From assembly GCA_943788695.1 (NCBI GenBank), contig CALSRG010000001.1:434001-498000 (forward strand): a stretch of 64,000 nt of DNA, given 5' to 3'. A program made the translations under genes and the position numbers. The notes beneath the pieces were generated by a model, which worked only from the letters and a program-made list of their open reading frames with translations, was not told the DNA's origin and did not search any database. Below, piece after piece: positions 43,935 to 54,486 of this stretch (position 1 is the stretch's first letter; each line of letters starts with the position of its first letter). Origin of the DNA: an uncultured Flavobacteriaceae bacterium (GTDB lineage: Bacteria; Bacteroidota; Bacteroidia; Flavobacteriales; Flavobacteriaceae).

Positions 43935-44063
43935 ATGAGCAGTAAATTTTTCGGAAATAAGAATATAAAACAATCCGACAATACCAGAGGAAGTAAATCA
44001 AAACCCAACAGTCAAAACCCGAGCAAAACCACTGCCGTAAGAAAAACAGGTCGCGGTAAGTAA
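43935..44063 (+). CDS. Small basic protein
   Basis: 42 residues (MSSKFFGNKNIKQSDNTRGS...TTAVRKTGRGK), rich in Lys, Arg, Ser and Asn and lacking hydrophobic segments. The composition suggests a nucleic-acid-binding or unstructured protein. A good -7 box and normal ATG support expression. Similar tiny basic proteins are common in flavobacteria, but I cannot name a family. Confidence 0.6.
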   Translation: MSSKFFGNKNIKQSDNTRGSKSKPNSQNPSKTTAVRKTGRGK

Positions 44064-44114
44064 TTCGGCAATAAATCAGTAAAGCACAACTCAACTAAGT
44101 ATAGTCGCTCAGAC

Positions 44115-44492
44115 TTAGGCTGTCTTTTTATTCAAGTAAAGCAGTGCCAGACTACAAGTCAGCATCAACCCTGCTGGCAAAAAAGTTATGGCTTCATCAC
44201 CGATTTTAAAGTGCATGCCAATGGCGCCAAGCATCATTACAGCCATTAAAATGGCTGAAGGAGCTATGGCTTTTTTATAAAATAGCCCTATTAAAAGGCC
44301 TATGGCCGCTAACACCTTTAGTCCACCAACCAGATAAACGAGGGTTTCACTGAGTCCATAAGCGGCAAACTCTTCTATCATATTGGTTGCCTTTCCTCCT
44401 CTATAAATGGTTTCTCGATTAAAGCGAAAAAACCACACATTTAGAACCACTGATGAAATGATTGACATCAAAGCGTATTTTAGGTTTTTCAT
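44115..44492 (-). CDS. DoxX-like membrane protein
   Basis: 125 residues, four hydrophobic segments. The motifs ETLVYLVGGLKVLAAIGLLIG and FLPAGLMLTCSLALLYL follow the DoxX/DoxD-like pattern. It overlaps the preceding DoxX gene by 4 bp, so the pair probably form a complex. DoxX proteins are linked to quinone- or thiol-dependent redox processes, but the role here is unknown. Confidence 0.78.
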   Translation of the reverse strand: MKNLKYALMSIISSVVLNVWFFRFNRETIYRGGKATNMIEEFAAYGLSETLVYLVGGLKVLAAIGLLIGLFYKKAIAPSAILMAVMMLGAIGMHFKIGDEAITFLPAGLMLTCSLALLYLNKKTA

Positions 44493-44860
44493 TTGAAATT
44501 ATTTAAACTTTTCATAAAAATAAAAGAATTTATCAATAAATAAATCAAAGCAGGTAAAGACTTTTCTAAACTGTCTTGAATTGATACTCTTGTAGCGAGG
44601 GCGCCTGCCATCATGATGGCCAAAAGGCAAGCACTGATTGCAGATGTTCTGGGACTAAATTTAAACAGTAATAGTCCTGCGCCTCCGAGTATTTGTGCCA
44701 CGGCAATTGCAATTCTTAAATCAGCAAATCCGTAGCGTACAAATTCTTCAATATAAAAAGCCATTGTCAAGGCAAGAATACCATATGCCAAATGGGAGAG
44801 ACCAGAGAATAACCGAAGCAATATTATAATCATCCCGCGAAAGTAGCGGTATTCATCCAA
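44489..44860 (-). CDS. DoxX-like membrane protein
   Basis: 123 residues with four hydrophobic segments: IILLRLFSGLSHLAYGILAL, RIAIAVAQILGGAGLLLF, ISACLLAIMMAGALATRV and LPALIYLLINSFIFM. The Gly-rich second segment is the DoxX signature region. MIIILL (44833) is a possible later start that removes a polar tail. First gene of a pair with 44115. Confidence 0.75.
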   Translation of the reverse strand: MDEYRYFRGMIIILLRLFSGLSHLAYGILALTMAFYIEEFVRYGFADLRIAIAVAQILGGAGLLLFKFSPRTSAISACLLAIMMAGALATRVSIQDSLEKSLPALIYLLINSFIFMKSLNNFK

Positions 44861-44911
44861 TAATTACCATAACTAATCTCTAAAAAATTAAAATACAGTA
44901 AGGGACCTTGT

Positions 44912-46573
44912 TTATAATGTTCTAAATGATTTTGTAATATTTCTTACTGGTTTAGAATCGCCTGTCAGTTCCCAACGGCCCAAAGAAATAGGCATATTAC
45001 CTAAGCTGGTCAAAGTGTTAAAGAATTGTTTTAAAGTAAATTCCTCACCACGCTTTTCCTGCATTTTAGCAACTTCAGCCAAAGTTTCCTCTAGTAAGTA
45101 TTTCCCAGTAATATAACTGGTGCCATAGCCAGGCTGTCTGAGATACAAATGCTGTTCAAAAATGAGCAAATCTTTTTCTGTTTTCATCCAACCACGTGGG
45201 GTGTATTCGGAGTGAATGGTCCCAGCTTCTTCCATGGTCATCATATTGGCATGAGCATATAAAGAACCTAGTCCTCTGGCGGCTCTTTGTGCGATTAGGA
45301 TGTACACGATTTCTCGAACTCTTGGTGTTTTATCGTATAAGCCAGCCTGCATAAACATCTCTTCAACAGCGGTAGCTAGACCTTCATTTCTTGAATCAAA
45401 AATATTGTACAATAATGCATCTTGACGGATGGGATTTTGGTGTGGTTCAAAGGTCATTTGAGCCAATTCAAACCAATGGTAAAAATGAGAGTAAAGCGGC
45501 TTAGGATCATAGTGCGCTGTGATCCAGAAAAAATTGCGTTTATCAGCGGGGATAAATTGACCCAAATGAGGTGTTAGAGCATCATTGAAATAGTCTTTCA
45601 CTGTAACAATATCGTTCTCTTTCAAAAAATCGAGCAATTCTTTAGAGGCCTTTTTTGCCATTTCATCATAAGCCTTTGGTGAATCGGCGTCATCTAATTC
45701 TGGCAGATTGCGGTTTCGGTGTTCCTCTAATTTTAAAGATGACCAAGCACGAGCTAATTCCCGCTTCAAAAGCATCACTTCATCATCCCAACTCAAGGGT
45801 ACTAAATGCACGTTTTGTTGATACCAAGAATAATGTTCTTTCCCTACCCCAGATGGGCCAGTCTTATTGGGAATTTCTGAAATGAGCCAATCTACGAGGA
45901 GTTGCGTAGATATTTTAGCCTCATTGATCACAGTTGTCAATTTTTTATCTTCAGAAACGCCAGATTCCAAAAGCAAAGCCTCTAAATCTTCTATCTGATT
46001 TTTCAAATCTCTAATACCAGTAATCCATAAATCACGAGCATTTCCGGTTAAATTCTGCTGCGCTTGCTGGTTTAAGGTCGGGATAATTTTTAAGCTGGCC
46101 TTTAACTTATTTTTCGAATCTTCTTGAAGTGGGAATTCGTATTGCCACAACTCGGTTAAGGCATGATGGGTAGGACCTTCGTGAGCAGGGACATCGCTTT
46201 TATAAGTCCATACGGATTTGTAAAAAGAAGGATCTCTTTGCCAAGGTTTTAAAACCTTATAGTTAAATATATAACCATTCATCTCAGCCCATAGAATATG
46301 CCAATCAGCCTGTTGGCTGATTGACCACTCGTCTTTTGGCATAGCCTCAAGATTACTTTTTAGCACTAAAAAGGATGACCAGCGTTGGTCAAAGGTCGAT
46401 TGAGAATAGTCTGGCGCGCCATTTTTAAGCGGTGGTGCTTCAAAAGAACGCCAATCATTAAATAAGTGAACCAATTCAGGCCTACTATTGTCCGTAGAAA
46501 CCTTCTGTTGTGCTGATGCGATTTGAATGTGAAATGACATAAATAGAAATAAAAATAAACCATGTGTTTTCAT
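44912..46573 (-). CDS. Secreted DUF885-like protein (putative peptidase)
   Basis: 553 residues with a signal peptide (to about 21). The C-terminal half has a long helical arrangement with [19 protein letters not shown], as in DUF885 proteins, which are predicted metallopeptidases. The [12 protein letters not shown] and [20 protein letters not shown] segments resemble their conserved EG(x)A-like block. No canonical HExxH is seen. Probably a periplasmic or surface enzyme of unknown substrate. Divergent from the propeller protein at 46671. Confidence 0.72.
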   Translation of the reverse strand: MKTHGLFLFLFMSFHIQIASAQQKVSTDNSRPELVHLFNDWRSFEAPPLKNGAPDYSQSTFDQRWSSFLVLKSNLEAMPKDEWSISQQADWHILWAEMNGYIFNYKVLKPWQRDPSFYKSVWTYKSDVPAHEGPTHHALTELWQYEFPLQEDSKNKLKASLKIIPTLNQQAQQNLTGNARDLWITGIRDLKNQIEDLEALLLESGVSEDKKLTTVINEAKISTQLLVDWLISEIPNKTGPSGVGKEHYSWYQQNVHLVPLSWDDEVMLLKRELARAWSSLKLEEHRNRNLPELDDADSPKAYDEMAKKASKELLDFLKENDIVTVKDYFNDALTPHLGQFIPADKRNFFWITAHYDPKPLYSHFYHWFELAQMTFEPHQNPIRQDALLYNIFDSRNEGLATAVEEMFMQAGLYDKTPRVREIVYILIAQRAARGLGSLYAHANMMTMEEAGTIHSEYTPRGWMKTEKDLLIFEQHLYLRQPGYGTSYITGKYLLEETLAEVAKMQEKRGEEFTLKQFFNTLTSLGNMPISLGRWELTGDSKPVRNITKSFRTL

Positions 46574-46670
46574 GAAATGCAGTATAAGTTTATCACCAAG
46601 TGATGATTTGACGGTCTATAAAAGTAACAAATTATAACTATATTAAGCCTCTAGAAAACTCAATTTAGAT

Positions 46671-49600
46671 ATGCGTCTTTTAATATACATATTGATGTTT
46701 GTGGCACTCCATTTAAATGCTCAAACACTAAATTTTGAAACCCTCGAAAATTTAAGTATTCGTAACGTTGGTCCAGCAAACATGAGTGGTCGAATTACCG
46801 CTATCGATGTTGTCGCCAACAACCCAAAACTCATGTACGTTGGGGCGGCCTCAGGAGGTGTTTGGAAATCTGAAAATGGCGGTTCTGCATGGCGTCCAGT
46901 ATTCGATGATCAGCCAACACAAAATATTGGCGCGCTTGCCATTCAACAGAGTAATCCAGATGTTGTTTGGGTAGGCACTGGCGAAGGCAATCCGAGGAAT
47001 TCCATGAACTTAGGCATGGGAATATTTAAGAGTGTAGATGCTGGCAAAACCTGGCGTCACATGGGCTTGGAAGCTACCAAAACCATTCATCGAATTGTGA
47101 TTGACCCTCGAGATGAGAATGTAATTTATGTAGGTGCCTTAGGCGACCCGTTCACTGAAAACGAACATCGCGGACTTTATAAATCAATGGATGGTGGAGA
47201 AAATTGGACAAAAATTTTATACTCAAACACAACATCAGGGATTGCAGATTTAATAATGGATCCTACAAACCCCGATAAATTATTTGCGGCACTGTACCAA
47301 CACAAAAGAACACCTTACTCCTTTGTTTCTGGAGGCTCAGGATCGGGCTTATTTGTCAGTAATAATCGTGGCGAAACATGGCAAAAGATAGGAGTTGAGG
47401 AGGGGTTTCCTCAAGGTGATCTAGGCCGTATTGGTGTAGCCATTGCACCCAGTAATTCGAATCGGATTTATGCCAAAGTAGAGGCTCAGAAAAATGTGCT
47501 CTACCGCAGCGATGATGGTGGTGCATCATGGGTAGTGATTAATGACAATCCAAAATTTACCAATAATCGGCCTTTTTATTTTCAAGAATTGGCTGTTGAT
47601 TCTAAAGATCAAGACCGTTTATACAACATATACCAACCTTTATCTGTGAGTTATGATGGCGGTAAGTCTTTTGATCCGAAACCTATGATTCCTGCCGACG
47701 AAACCAAAGGAATTCATGCTGATTTTCATGCGATGTGGATCAACCCTAATGACCCTCTTCATTTTATCATTGGTGGAGATGGGGGAATTGGCATCACCTA
47801 TGATCATGGAAAGAGTTGGTACTTCCCAGAGACAATTCCTGTGGCACAATTTTACCATATCAATGTTGATTATGATACCCCATTTAACGTCTATGGTGGT
47901 ATGCAAGATAATGGCAACTGGTCTGGTCCAGCCTACACCTGGAAAAGGGGTGGGATAAGAACCCTATATTGGCAATATCTCGTTGGAGGCGATGGTTTTT
48001 ATATTGCCCCCGACCGTGATAATTCGCGTTTTGGTTATGGCACATCGCAAAATGGGGATTTGTACCGTTATGATAAAACTACAGGTTATTATCAAAGTAT
48101 TGCACCTCAGCCACAAACCACTAAAACCCCCTTACGTTTTAATTGGAACGCAGGCTTTGCAAAGGACCCTCATGATGAAAACACCGCTTACTACGGTTCA
48201 CAGTTTGTTCATAAGACCACAGACAAAGGCGCAACATGGAGCATCACCTCACCCGATCTTTCCACCAATAATCCTGAGTATCAAAAAGGCGATTATGGCG
48301 GACTGACATTGGACGTTTCGGGTGCTGAAAATTATAATAGCATTCTGGCAATAGCGCCAAGTCATCTGAACAAAAATATACTATGGATAGGTACCGATGA
48401 TGGGCAGCTCCATTTTACAAATGATGGGGGTAATTCATGGAAAAATCTAACAACAAATATCATAGGTCTTCCTCATGAGGCTTGGATCGCACGAATTCAT
48501 GCTTCGCGATATGACGAAGGAACCGCCTGGATTGTTGCTAACAATTATCGCAAAGGTGATTATGAACCTTATCTGTTTAAAACTACTGATTTCGGTGAGC
48601 ATTGGACAAGGATTGTCAACGGTGACGATGTCAAGGGTTATGCCTTGTCATTCATTCAAGATCCAGTTGAAAAAAATCTACTCTTTTTGGGAACCGAAAA
48701 TGGCCTTTGGATAAGTATTAACGAAGGTCATGATTGGGCTCAATTTAACAATGGCTTTCCTAGCGTATCTACCATGGATTTAGTCATTCAAGAAAAAGAA
48801 TCGGCATTGGTTGTAGGAACCTTTGGCCGTTCGATATGGGTTTTGGATGATCTATTAAGTTTGCGTGCCATCATCGCCAGCACAGCTTCAAAAAAACTGA
48901 GGGCTTTGCCGCTCAATGAAGTAGTGCAAGTTAAAGGCTTATTTATTGCACCTCCAGGGAATATTTGGACGGGATTCAACACCACCTTCGAAGGTCAGAA
49001 TAGAGTATTTCAGAAGGTTCAAATACCAATATGGCTAAATGTAATGCCCGCTGAAACAGACACTTTAACAGCAACTGTTTATGATGACAAAGGAAAGGCG
49101 ATCAACACCTTGGTGGGTCGTCATTTGAAACGTGGATTAAATTATGTGACTTGGAAATTGGACGAAGCACAGGTGAATCTTACCGGCGCATGGATCAATG
49201 AAGAATCAAGAGGGATCCCGGTTTTACCTGGTGATTATAATATTACGTTCAATTATCAAGACGATACATGCATATCAGAGGTAAAAGTAATCCCTGATCC
49301 AAGATTTGATCTTGAAGAAGCTGTCGATGAAAATTTATATAACTTTCAAAAAGAGGTCAACGCTCAAGTTCAGAGATTAAACACTCTTTTTGACACCTTG
49401 GATTCTTGGGAAAAGCATCTCGCCGCCACTTTAGGTCAATTTTCGAAAGTGGCTTCTAAACATAAAAAAACACGTTTGAGTTTAAAGAAAATACAAAAGG
49501 AGCTTACAGCTATTAAACTTATTGGTCGAGATAAACCAATTGATCGTCAAGTGGGCGCATGGCAAAGCACAAAAATAACGGCTTATTCTACAACTGAACA

Positions 49601-49757
49601 AGCTTTAAAAGCGGCAGCGTCTCGAGTAACCATTCCATCAGGGCAGGATTGGCAACGCTTGCGTGTTGCTCAAGACCTAACAGTGGAATTTGAACGAGTA
49701 ATCAAAGCCTTTGAGAAGAAAACTTGGTCAGGCTATTTAAAAACCTATGGAAAATAA
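46671..49757 (+). CDS. Secreted BNR/VPS10-like beta-propeller protein
   Basis: 1028 residues. After a signal peptide (to about 18), two beta-propellers are built from sortilin/BNR-type repeats with Asp-box motifs such as SENGGSAW, SVDAGKTW, SMDGGENW, SNNRGETW, SDDGGASW and TNDGGNSW. A C-terminal 250-residue part has a fibronectin-like region (PLNEVVQVKGLF... WKLDEAQVNL) and a coiled coil. Such proteins are often annotated as glycosyl hydrolases without evidence. No T9SS sorting domain is apparent at the end (LKTYGK). Confidence 0.85.
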   Translation: MRLLIYILMFVALHLNAQTLNFETLENLSIRNVGPANMSGRITAIDVVANNPKLMYVGAASGGVWKSENGGSAWRPVFDDQPTQNIGALAIQQSNPDVVWVGTGEGNPRNSMNLGMGIFKSVDAGKTWRHMGLEATKTIHRIVIDPRDENVIYVGALGDPFTENEHRGLYKSMDGGENWTKILYSNTTSGIADLIMDPTNPDKLFAALYQHKRTPYSFVSGGSGSGLFVSNNRGETWQKIGVEEGFPQGDLGRIGVAIAPSNSNRIYAKVEAQKNVLYRSDDGGASWVVINDNPKFTNNRPFYFQELAVDSKDQDRLYNIYQPLSVSYDGGKSFDPKPMIPADETKGIHADFHAMWINPNDPLHFIIGGDGGIGITYDHGKSWYFPETIPVAQFYHINVDYDTPFNVYGGMQDNGNWSGPAYTWKRGGIRTLYWQYLVGGDGFYIAPDRDNSRFGYGTSQNGDLYRYDKTTGYYQSIAPQPQTTKTPLRFNWNAGFAKDPHDENTAYYGSQFVHKTTDKGATWSITSPDLSTNNPEYQKGDYGGLTLDVSGAENYNSILAIAPSHLNKNILWIGTDDGQLHFTNDGGNSWKNLTTNIIGLPHEAWIARIHASRYDEGTAWIVANNYRKGDYEPYLFKTTDFGEHWTRIVNGDDVKGYALSFIQDPVEKNLLFLGTENGLWISINEGHDWAQFNNGFPSVSTMDLVIQEKESALVVGTFGRSIWVLDDLLSLRAIIASTASKKLRALPLNEVVQVKGLFIAPPGNIWTGFNTTFEGQNRVFQKVQIPIWLNVMPAETDTLTATVYDDKGKAINTLVGRHLKRGLNYVTWKLDEAQVNLTGAWINEESRGIPVLPGDYNITFNYQDDTCISEVKVIPDPRFDLEEAVDENLYNFQKEVNAQVQRLNTLFDTLDSWEKHLAATLGQFSKVASKHKKTRLSLKKIQKELTAIKLIGRDKPIDRQVGAWQSTKITAYSTTEQALKAAASRVTIPSGQDWQRLRVAQDLTVEFERVIKAFEKKTWSGYLKTYGK

Positions 49758-49767
49758 GAGGGTTGGT

Positions 49768-51219
49768 TTATTTCTGTAAATAAGCTTCCGCTTCTATTTC
49801 AACCAAATAGCCATCACCAACAAGATTTGCTTGAACAAGCGTATTGGCTGGGTCGATATTCTTGAAGCGATAGCCATGTGCCCGTGCGACTGGCTCCCAA
49901 TCGTTAAGATCGTTCACAAAAATACGTGTTCTCACCACATCTTTCAATTCACCGCCCAGCGATTCGATCGCTGCCTCAATTTTATCAATGATAAAATGAG
50001 TTTGTGCAGCTGCATCCCTCCCGCCAACAATGATCTTACCATGGGTTGCTGTTGTTCCAGAAACGAAAATGCGATTACCTTGTCTAACCGCTCGACAATA
50101 TCCTGCGAATTCTTCCCAGACAGTTCCACTATAAACCTGCTTGCGTTGAGACGAGATGACTTTAGGGTCATACACAGCTGGAATGGTTTCCAAATGGTGA
50201 CTTAGGTCGCCAGAGGCGGTCAAAAATGGAGGCTTACGGTATTCGTCACCACAATTCCCTGGAACAGGCGAAAGTAGTGAAATGGCATCTTCTATCAGGT
50301 TGACATCATTATCGTCAAGGTTGATGTTCAGCAGGGCTTGATGCTCCTCGATATGGGCATTTTCGCCAAGTCGGGCACCTATAATTATGGCCGCTACATC
50401 ATTATTTTCAAGCACAAATCGGCTGGCAATATTAGCTATAGATGTGTTGTGCTTATTAGCGGTTTTCTCCAAAGTCGATAGTAGTTGTTGAAAAACAGTC
50501 CAGCCTCCAGCGGCATCAATAAAACGCTTGTATTTCATTTGAGACCAAGTTTGGAGCTCGTCAATATTAGGTTCGTTTTTTCCGAGCCAACGGCTGGATA
50601 AAAAACCTCCTGCAAGCGTTCCATAAGCCAATATTTTAACACCGTATTGCTCGCAAACTTCTTTCATAGGTCCAAGGGCTCTCCGGTCTAATACAGAGTG
50701 TGATATTTGATTACTCACAATGGGAATGCCATGTGCTAGGGCGATGCGTAGATGATGGGCATCGAAATTGGTAACACCTATATTGTGAATGAGTCCTTCT
50801 TCTTTAAGTTCTTTTAAAAAGGTCAATCCGTTTAACCAACTGGGATCGGGATAGTGCCAGGCATGGAATTGCATCAAATCGATACTGGTTTGTTGCATTC
50901 TATTCAGTGCTAGTTCAACAGCTTTTCTTACTTCAGATTTGTCAATGACACCTGGTTTAGGAACCCACTTGGTGAACAGTCGGATGGTGTCATTATCTGG
51001 GTGATTGTTCTTACATGTACCAGCAATGATCTCACTAGAGCCATAATGATCGGCCATATCGAAGGCCGAGAAACCGGCCGCCACATAATCGTTGAGATAT
51101 TTGGCAGTCTTGATAGGTTCGAGTTGAGATTGGTCCTTTTCCATGTCGGCAATTTGCCATAATCCGATAATCAATTTAGGTATAGAAAGCGAGGGAGATA
51201 AAGAAATGTGTTTATTCAT
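49768..51219 (-). CDS. Aldo/keto reductase fused to a RidA domain
   Basis: 483 residues. Residues 1 to about 330 form an aldo/keto reductase barrel: FDMADHYGSSE with catalytic Asp and Tyr, LFTKWVPKP with Lys, and MQFHAWHYPDP with His. After a linker, residues about 370-483 form a RidA/YjgF domain (GTVWEEFAGYCRAVRQGNRIFVSGTTA, DVVRTRIFVNDLNDWE, LVEIEAEAYL). RidA proteins hydrolyse reactive enamines/imines. It starts 3 bp after the APC permease, suggesting uptake and processing of an amine or amino acid. Confidence 0.88.
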   Translation of the reverse strand: MNKHISLSPSLSIPKLIIGLWQIADMEKDQSQLEPIKTAKYLNDYVAAGFSAFDMADHYGSSEIIAGTCKNNHPDNDTIRLFTKWVPKPGVIDKSEVRKAVELALNRMQQTSIDLMQFHAWHYPDPSWLNGLTFLKELKEEGLIHNIGVTNFDAHHLRIALAHGIPIVSNQISHSVLDRRALGPMKEVCEQYGVKILAYGTLAGGFLSSRWLGKNEPNIDELQTWSQMKYKRFIDAAGGWTVFQQLLSTLEKTANKHNTSIANIASRFVLENNDVAAIIIGARLGENAHIEEHQALLNINLDDNDVNLIEDAISLLSPVPGNCGDEYRKPPFLTASGDLSHHLETIPAVYDPKVISSQRKQVYSGTVWEEFAGYCRAVRQGNRIFVSGTTATHGKIIVGGRDAAAQTHFIIDKIEAAIESLGGELKDVVRTRIFVNDLNDWEPVARAHGYRFKNIDPANTLVQANLVGDGYLVEIEAEAYLQK

Positions 51220-51222
51220 AAT

Positions 51223-52704
51223 TTATTCTGTTGGTAAATTTTTAAAACGTAGGTTTAAATGGCCATCTACTTTCTTTAATTGACGCCATTTGTAATTAAA
51301 TACTAAGCTGGCCAGAGCCATGACAATTAGCCAAACATAGGTGGAGTGAAAATACCAGGCCTCAACTTCACTGGTAATATCTTTGTACAAATGAATAATC
51401 AAAAATCCAGACAAGAAAAGTACGCCACCCCACCCCACGACCATCTGTAAATTTCGATTTTTGAAAACGCGAATCTCTTGTGAAAGTTTAGGATTGATTT
51501 GTTTTATAAACAATAATGTTACACTCATCAATAAAAAATTGACCAACATTGAGGTCACCATGATGTCTATTCCCAAAAAGAAATCTCCAGCAAAATGAGA
51601 ACCAAGAACTCCGATACTAGACATTATACCTGCGACGATTAATGCGAAATAAGGCGATTTATTTTGAGGATGAATTTTTGTGATATTTTTTGGAAAAATA
51701 CCATCTTTTGCCCAGGCAAACATTAGACGAGATACAGACAAAAGCATGGCAGGAAGATCGTTGATAAGCGCAACAGCCGCTCCAAAAATAATAAGAATAT
51801 CAAGCCCTCTTGGCAGGATCAAACTGAGTAAGCCCGGCGCTGTGATATCTCTAATAAGTGCTTGTTCGGCGACATAACTCCATGGAACGATACTGTAGAC
51901 TGAAGCCGTAAATAGGAAATAAAACAAGCCTACACCAAGAATTGCTATCAGAATAGCCAGTGGTAAATTACGTGTTGGATTTTTAGCCTCACTTCCTGTT
52001 TGCGCTATGGCATCAAATCCAATAAAACTGGAAAATAAAACTGCCGCTGCTGATAAAAACACGCGCCAATCGAAAGAGGGATTTGAAGGAATCCTATGCA
52101 CCACGCCCTCTTTGATTTTTAAAGCGTTAAGAAAATCTGTTTGATCAAAAAATAATCCCGCCAAAATAACGATACTGCCAAGACAAAATATGACGACAAC
52201 CATTGGAATCAATAAACGAGTATAGGACTTTATGCCTTTGATATTTAAATATACAAAACTCCAGATTAACAGCAGACCCAATCCAACCCTAACCGCTGGG
52301 ATATCCAAAAAGCCAGACCACCAAAATAACCCTGCGCTGTGGGCGATATCCCTTAAAAAGGGAATTGAAATATAGGCAATGACGCCAATAACAATCGACA
52401 GTCCAAACCATTGTGAGAAGCTCGCTACAAATCCCAAGTAGGGATTTAAGCCCCGACTGGCATACAAATAACTGCCTCCTGCTCTTGGCATAGCGGATGA
52501 AAGAATGGCATAAGCAAGACCTGCAAATAGAGCTGGTACTGCGGCAAAAGAAAATGCCCACAAAACATTTGAACCTATGTTAGGCACACTTCGATGAATC
52601 ATAAAAGGTACAACGTTGATAGAGGCTCCCACCATTGAGGAAACCCCTGTAGCAATAACAGCTACCAAGCTCATTTGCCGACTTAATTTTAGGGTATCAT
52701 TCAT
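51223..52704 (-). CDS. APC-superfamily amino acid permease
   Basis: 493 residues with about 12 hydrophobic segments. The start MSLVAVIATGVSSMVGASIN contains the helix-1 Gly-rich substrate motif of APC transporters, and SSFIGFDAIAQTGSEAKNP is the helix-6 unwound motif plus the typical EAKNP. It probably moves an amino acid or amine across the inner membrane. Directly upstream of the reductase-RidA fusion in one operon. Confidence 0.92.
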   Translation of the reverse strand: MNDTLKLSRQMSLVAVIATGVSSMVGASINVVPFMIHRSVPNIGSNVLWAFSFAAVPALFAGLAYAILSSAMPRAGGSYLYASRGLNPYLGFVASFSQWFGLSIVIGVIAYISIPFLRDIAHSAGLFWWSGFLDIPAVRVGLGLLLIWSFVYLNIKGIKSYTRLLIPMVVVIFCLGSIVILAGLFFDQTDFLNALKIKEGVVHRIPSNPSFDWRVFLSAAAVLFSSFIGFDAIAQTGSEAKNPTRNLPLAILIAILGVGLFYFLFTASVYSIVPWSYVAEQALIRDITAPGLLSLILPRGLDILIIFGAAVALINDLPAMLLSVSRLMFAWAKDGIFPKNITKIHPQNKSPYFALIVAGIMSSIGVLGSHFAGDFFLGIDIMVTSMLVNFLLMSVTLLFIKQINPKLSQEIRVFKNRNLQMVVGWGGVLFLSGFLIIHLYKDITSEVEAWYFHSTYVWLIVMALASLVFNYKWRQLKKVDGHLNLRFKNLPTE

Positions 52705-52763
52705 AAGTTGTTAAAACTAATGATCTGAAGGCGATAAAAAAAACAAATCACCTGTCAAGCCAA

Positions 52764-53309
52764 TCATTCTAAGTATTCAATTTCTAACAAAACCTCATTT
52801 TTGCGATTAAAAATTCGATAGGGAGAATGATACACCAATAATAGTGGTGAGCCAATAGTTTTAAGATTGTTTTGTTTGGCTAAGGCTATAAGTTGATCGG
52901 TGTGTTTATTTCTATTGTTTTGAGTGGCGTATCCGCCAAATTCTAAGGCAATGAAATACCCAGGTGTGGATTGAAAAACACGAACATCTGACGATTCAGA
53001 TTTTGGTGTATTGGCTTCGTTGAATGAATTTGGAAGAACGAACTCCATAACCTCCTGACCTTCATAATTTCCCATATAAACGGGCGTGGTCATAGCGATT
53101 TTTTTACTGTTCTGGTTATTTCCAGAGATGTATCTAAAAAGTGATCCAAAATTATTTTCGGATTGAATTTTCATCACGGGAGGATAATAACGAATCTCCA
53201 ATTTTGATAAAACCCTTACCACCTTATATGCTTGTGTTTCATACTTCTGTCCCATAGCTTTAGACATAAAAATAAATGAGGTGATAAAAAATATAATCTT
53301 GCAGTTCAT
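52764..53309 (-). CDS. SOUL-family heme-binding protein
   Basis: 181 residues from the chosen start (MNCKIIFFITSFIFMSKAMG, signal peptide). The SOUL domain is recognisable: YKVVRVLSKLEIRYYPP, NSKKIAMTTPVYM, VMEFVLPN and RVFQSTPGYFIALEFGGYAT. Bacterial SOUL proteins may bind heme or tetrapyrroles. A perfect inverted repeat (arms AATTGTA and TACAATT, 53320-53337) lies just before the start and may be an operator; the earlier Met at 53357 would sit beyond it. Confidence 0.85.
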   Translation of the reverse strand: MNCKIIFFITSFIFMSKAMGQKYETQAYKVVRVLSKLEIRYYPPVMKIQSENNFGSLFRYISGNNQNSKKIAMTTPVYMGNYEGQEVMEFVLPNSFNEANTPKSESSDVRVFQSTPGYFIALEFGGYATQNNRNKHTDQLIALAKQNNLKTIGSPLLLVYHSPYRIFNRKNEVLLEIEYLE

Positions 53310-53498
53310 AAATGTAATTAATTGTAAAAATACAATTATCAGAGACAATTTCGTCAAGACTCATAATCATTTTATGCCTGATTATCACTAAATTACAATT
53401 TAAAATAATATATTTGAAACAATACGCCTCTTATTTACAAGTTGTCTTGATTTCATTATCATGTTATGATTCCCTTAAAACTAGGGTTAATATTTTAA

Positions 53499-54404
53499 TT
53501 GAATCATATGGGAAAGACGTTGAATTTTTTTGACCAGTTATTTGAAAGGGTTTTTTCTACGGCCAATCAAAAGAAGATTGAACGTGCCACCCTTTGGCTT
53601 TCACTCTCCGGATTTATAATTCATTTATTACTGATTTATTCCAAGAATCTAAATCTTTATCACAGCTTATTTGACGCCCAGCTTTTAGACGATCCTATCT
53701 CTGCAATTTACACCCCGTTTTCCATAATTTTAGTTTACGAAATATACCTCCTGATAGTTTATTTGCCGCGTTCATTTACAACAGCAGTGTCTAAGCAATT
53801 TGAAATCATTTCGCTTATTCTAATTCGGCGAATTTTTGGTGACATCCCAAAAATGGATCTTGATGTAAATTGGTTTGAGCATGCCACAAATAGGCAGCTC
53901 ATCTATGATTTGTTAGGCGTCTTACTGATTTATTTTTTAATTTATCTATTTAACCGACATCAAAAGAAATCCCCTAAAAATGCACTAAGTGATCGTCTCA
54001 AGCGCTTTGTAAGCTCAAAAAAAGCGGTAAGCTTAGTGTTGCTGCCTGTTTTGATCATTACCTCTCTTTACACCGCCATCAATTGGTCGGTTAGTTTGTT
54101 TGAAGCTTCACAAAATACGGCTATCATATTGCCCGATGTGAACGCTGTTTTTTATAATGAGTTTTTCACCATTTTAATTTTAGCAGATGTTTTCATTTTA
54201 TTACTGTCATTTCAATACACAGAGCGTTACAGCCAATTGGTTAGGAACACAGGATTTGTGATTTGCACCATCCTGATTAGACTGTCATTTGCAACCACAG
54301 GACTGGTCAATATTCTGCTAATCGTATCGAGTGTGGTTTTTGGGCTTATTATTCTTATGATCTATAATGCAATTGAGAAAACATCCAAAAAGGCACGAAA
54401 ATGA
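53499..54404 (+). CDS. Polytopic membrane protein, unknown function
   Basis: 301 residues with about seven hydrophobic segments; begins MNHMGKTLNFFDQLFERVFS, so 53508 is a possible start. A charged loop (NRHQKKSPKNALSDRLKRFVSSKKA) lies mid-protein. No family recognised. It stands between the SOUL gene and the secreted protein gene at 54487. Confidence 0.7.
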   Translation: MNHMGKTLNFFDQLFERVFSTANQKKIERATLWLSLSGFIIHLLLIYSKNLNLYHSLFDAQLLDDPISAIYTPFSIILVYEIYLLIVYLPRSFTTAVSKQFEIISLILIRRIFGDIPKMDLDVNWFEHATNRQLIYDLLGVLLIYFLIYLFNRHQKKSPKNALSDRLKRFVSSKKAVSLVLLPVLIITSLYTAINWSVSLFEASQNTAIILPDVNAVFYNEFFTILILADVFILLLSFQYTERYSQLVRNTGFVICTILIRLSFATTGLVNILLIVSSVVFGLIILMIYNAIEKTSKKARK

Positions 54405-54486
54405 ACATTAGAAATTTATAGGGCCTGATTGACTTGCCTGAATATTGATTTTGCTTACTTTTATAAAAATAATCAAACTCAAAAAA

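Noticed and set aside
47640..48714. Several ORFs of 79-107 codons over the BNR protein
   Set aside because: Shadow frames with unlikely composition inside a well-supported 1028-residue gene.
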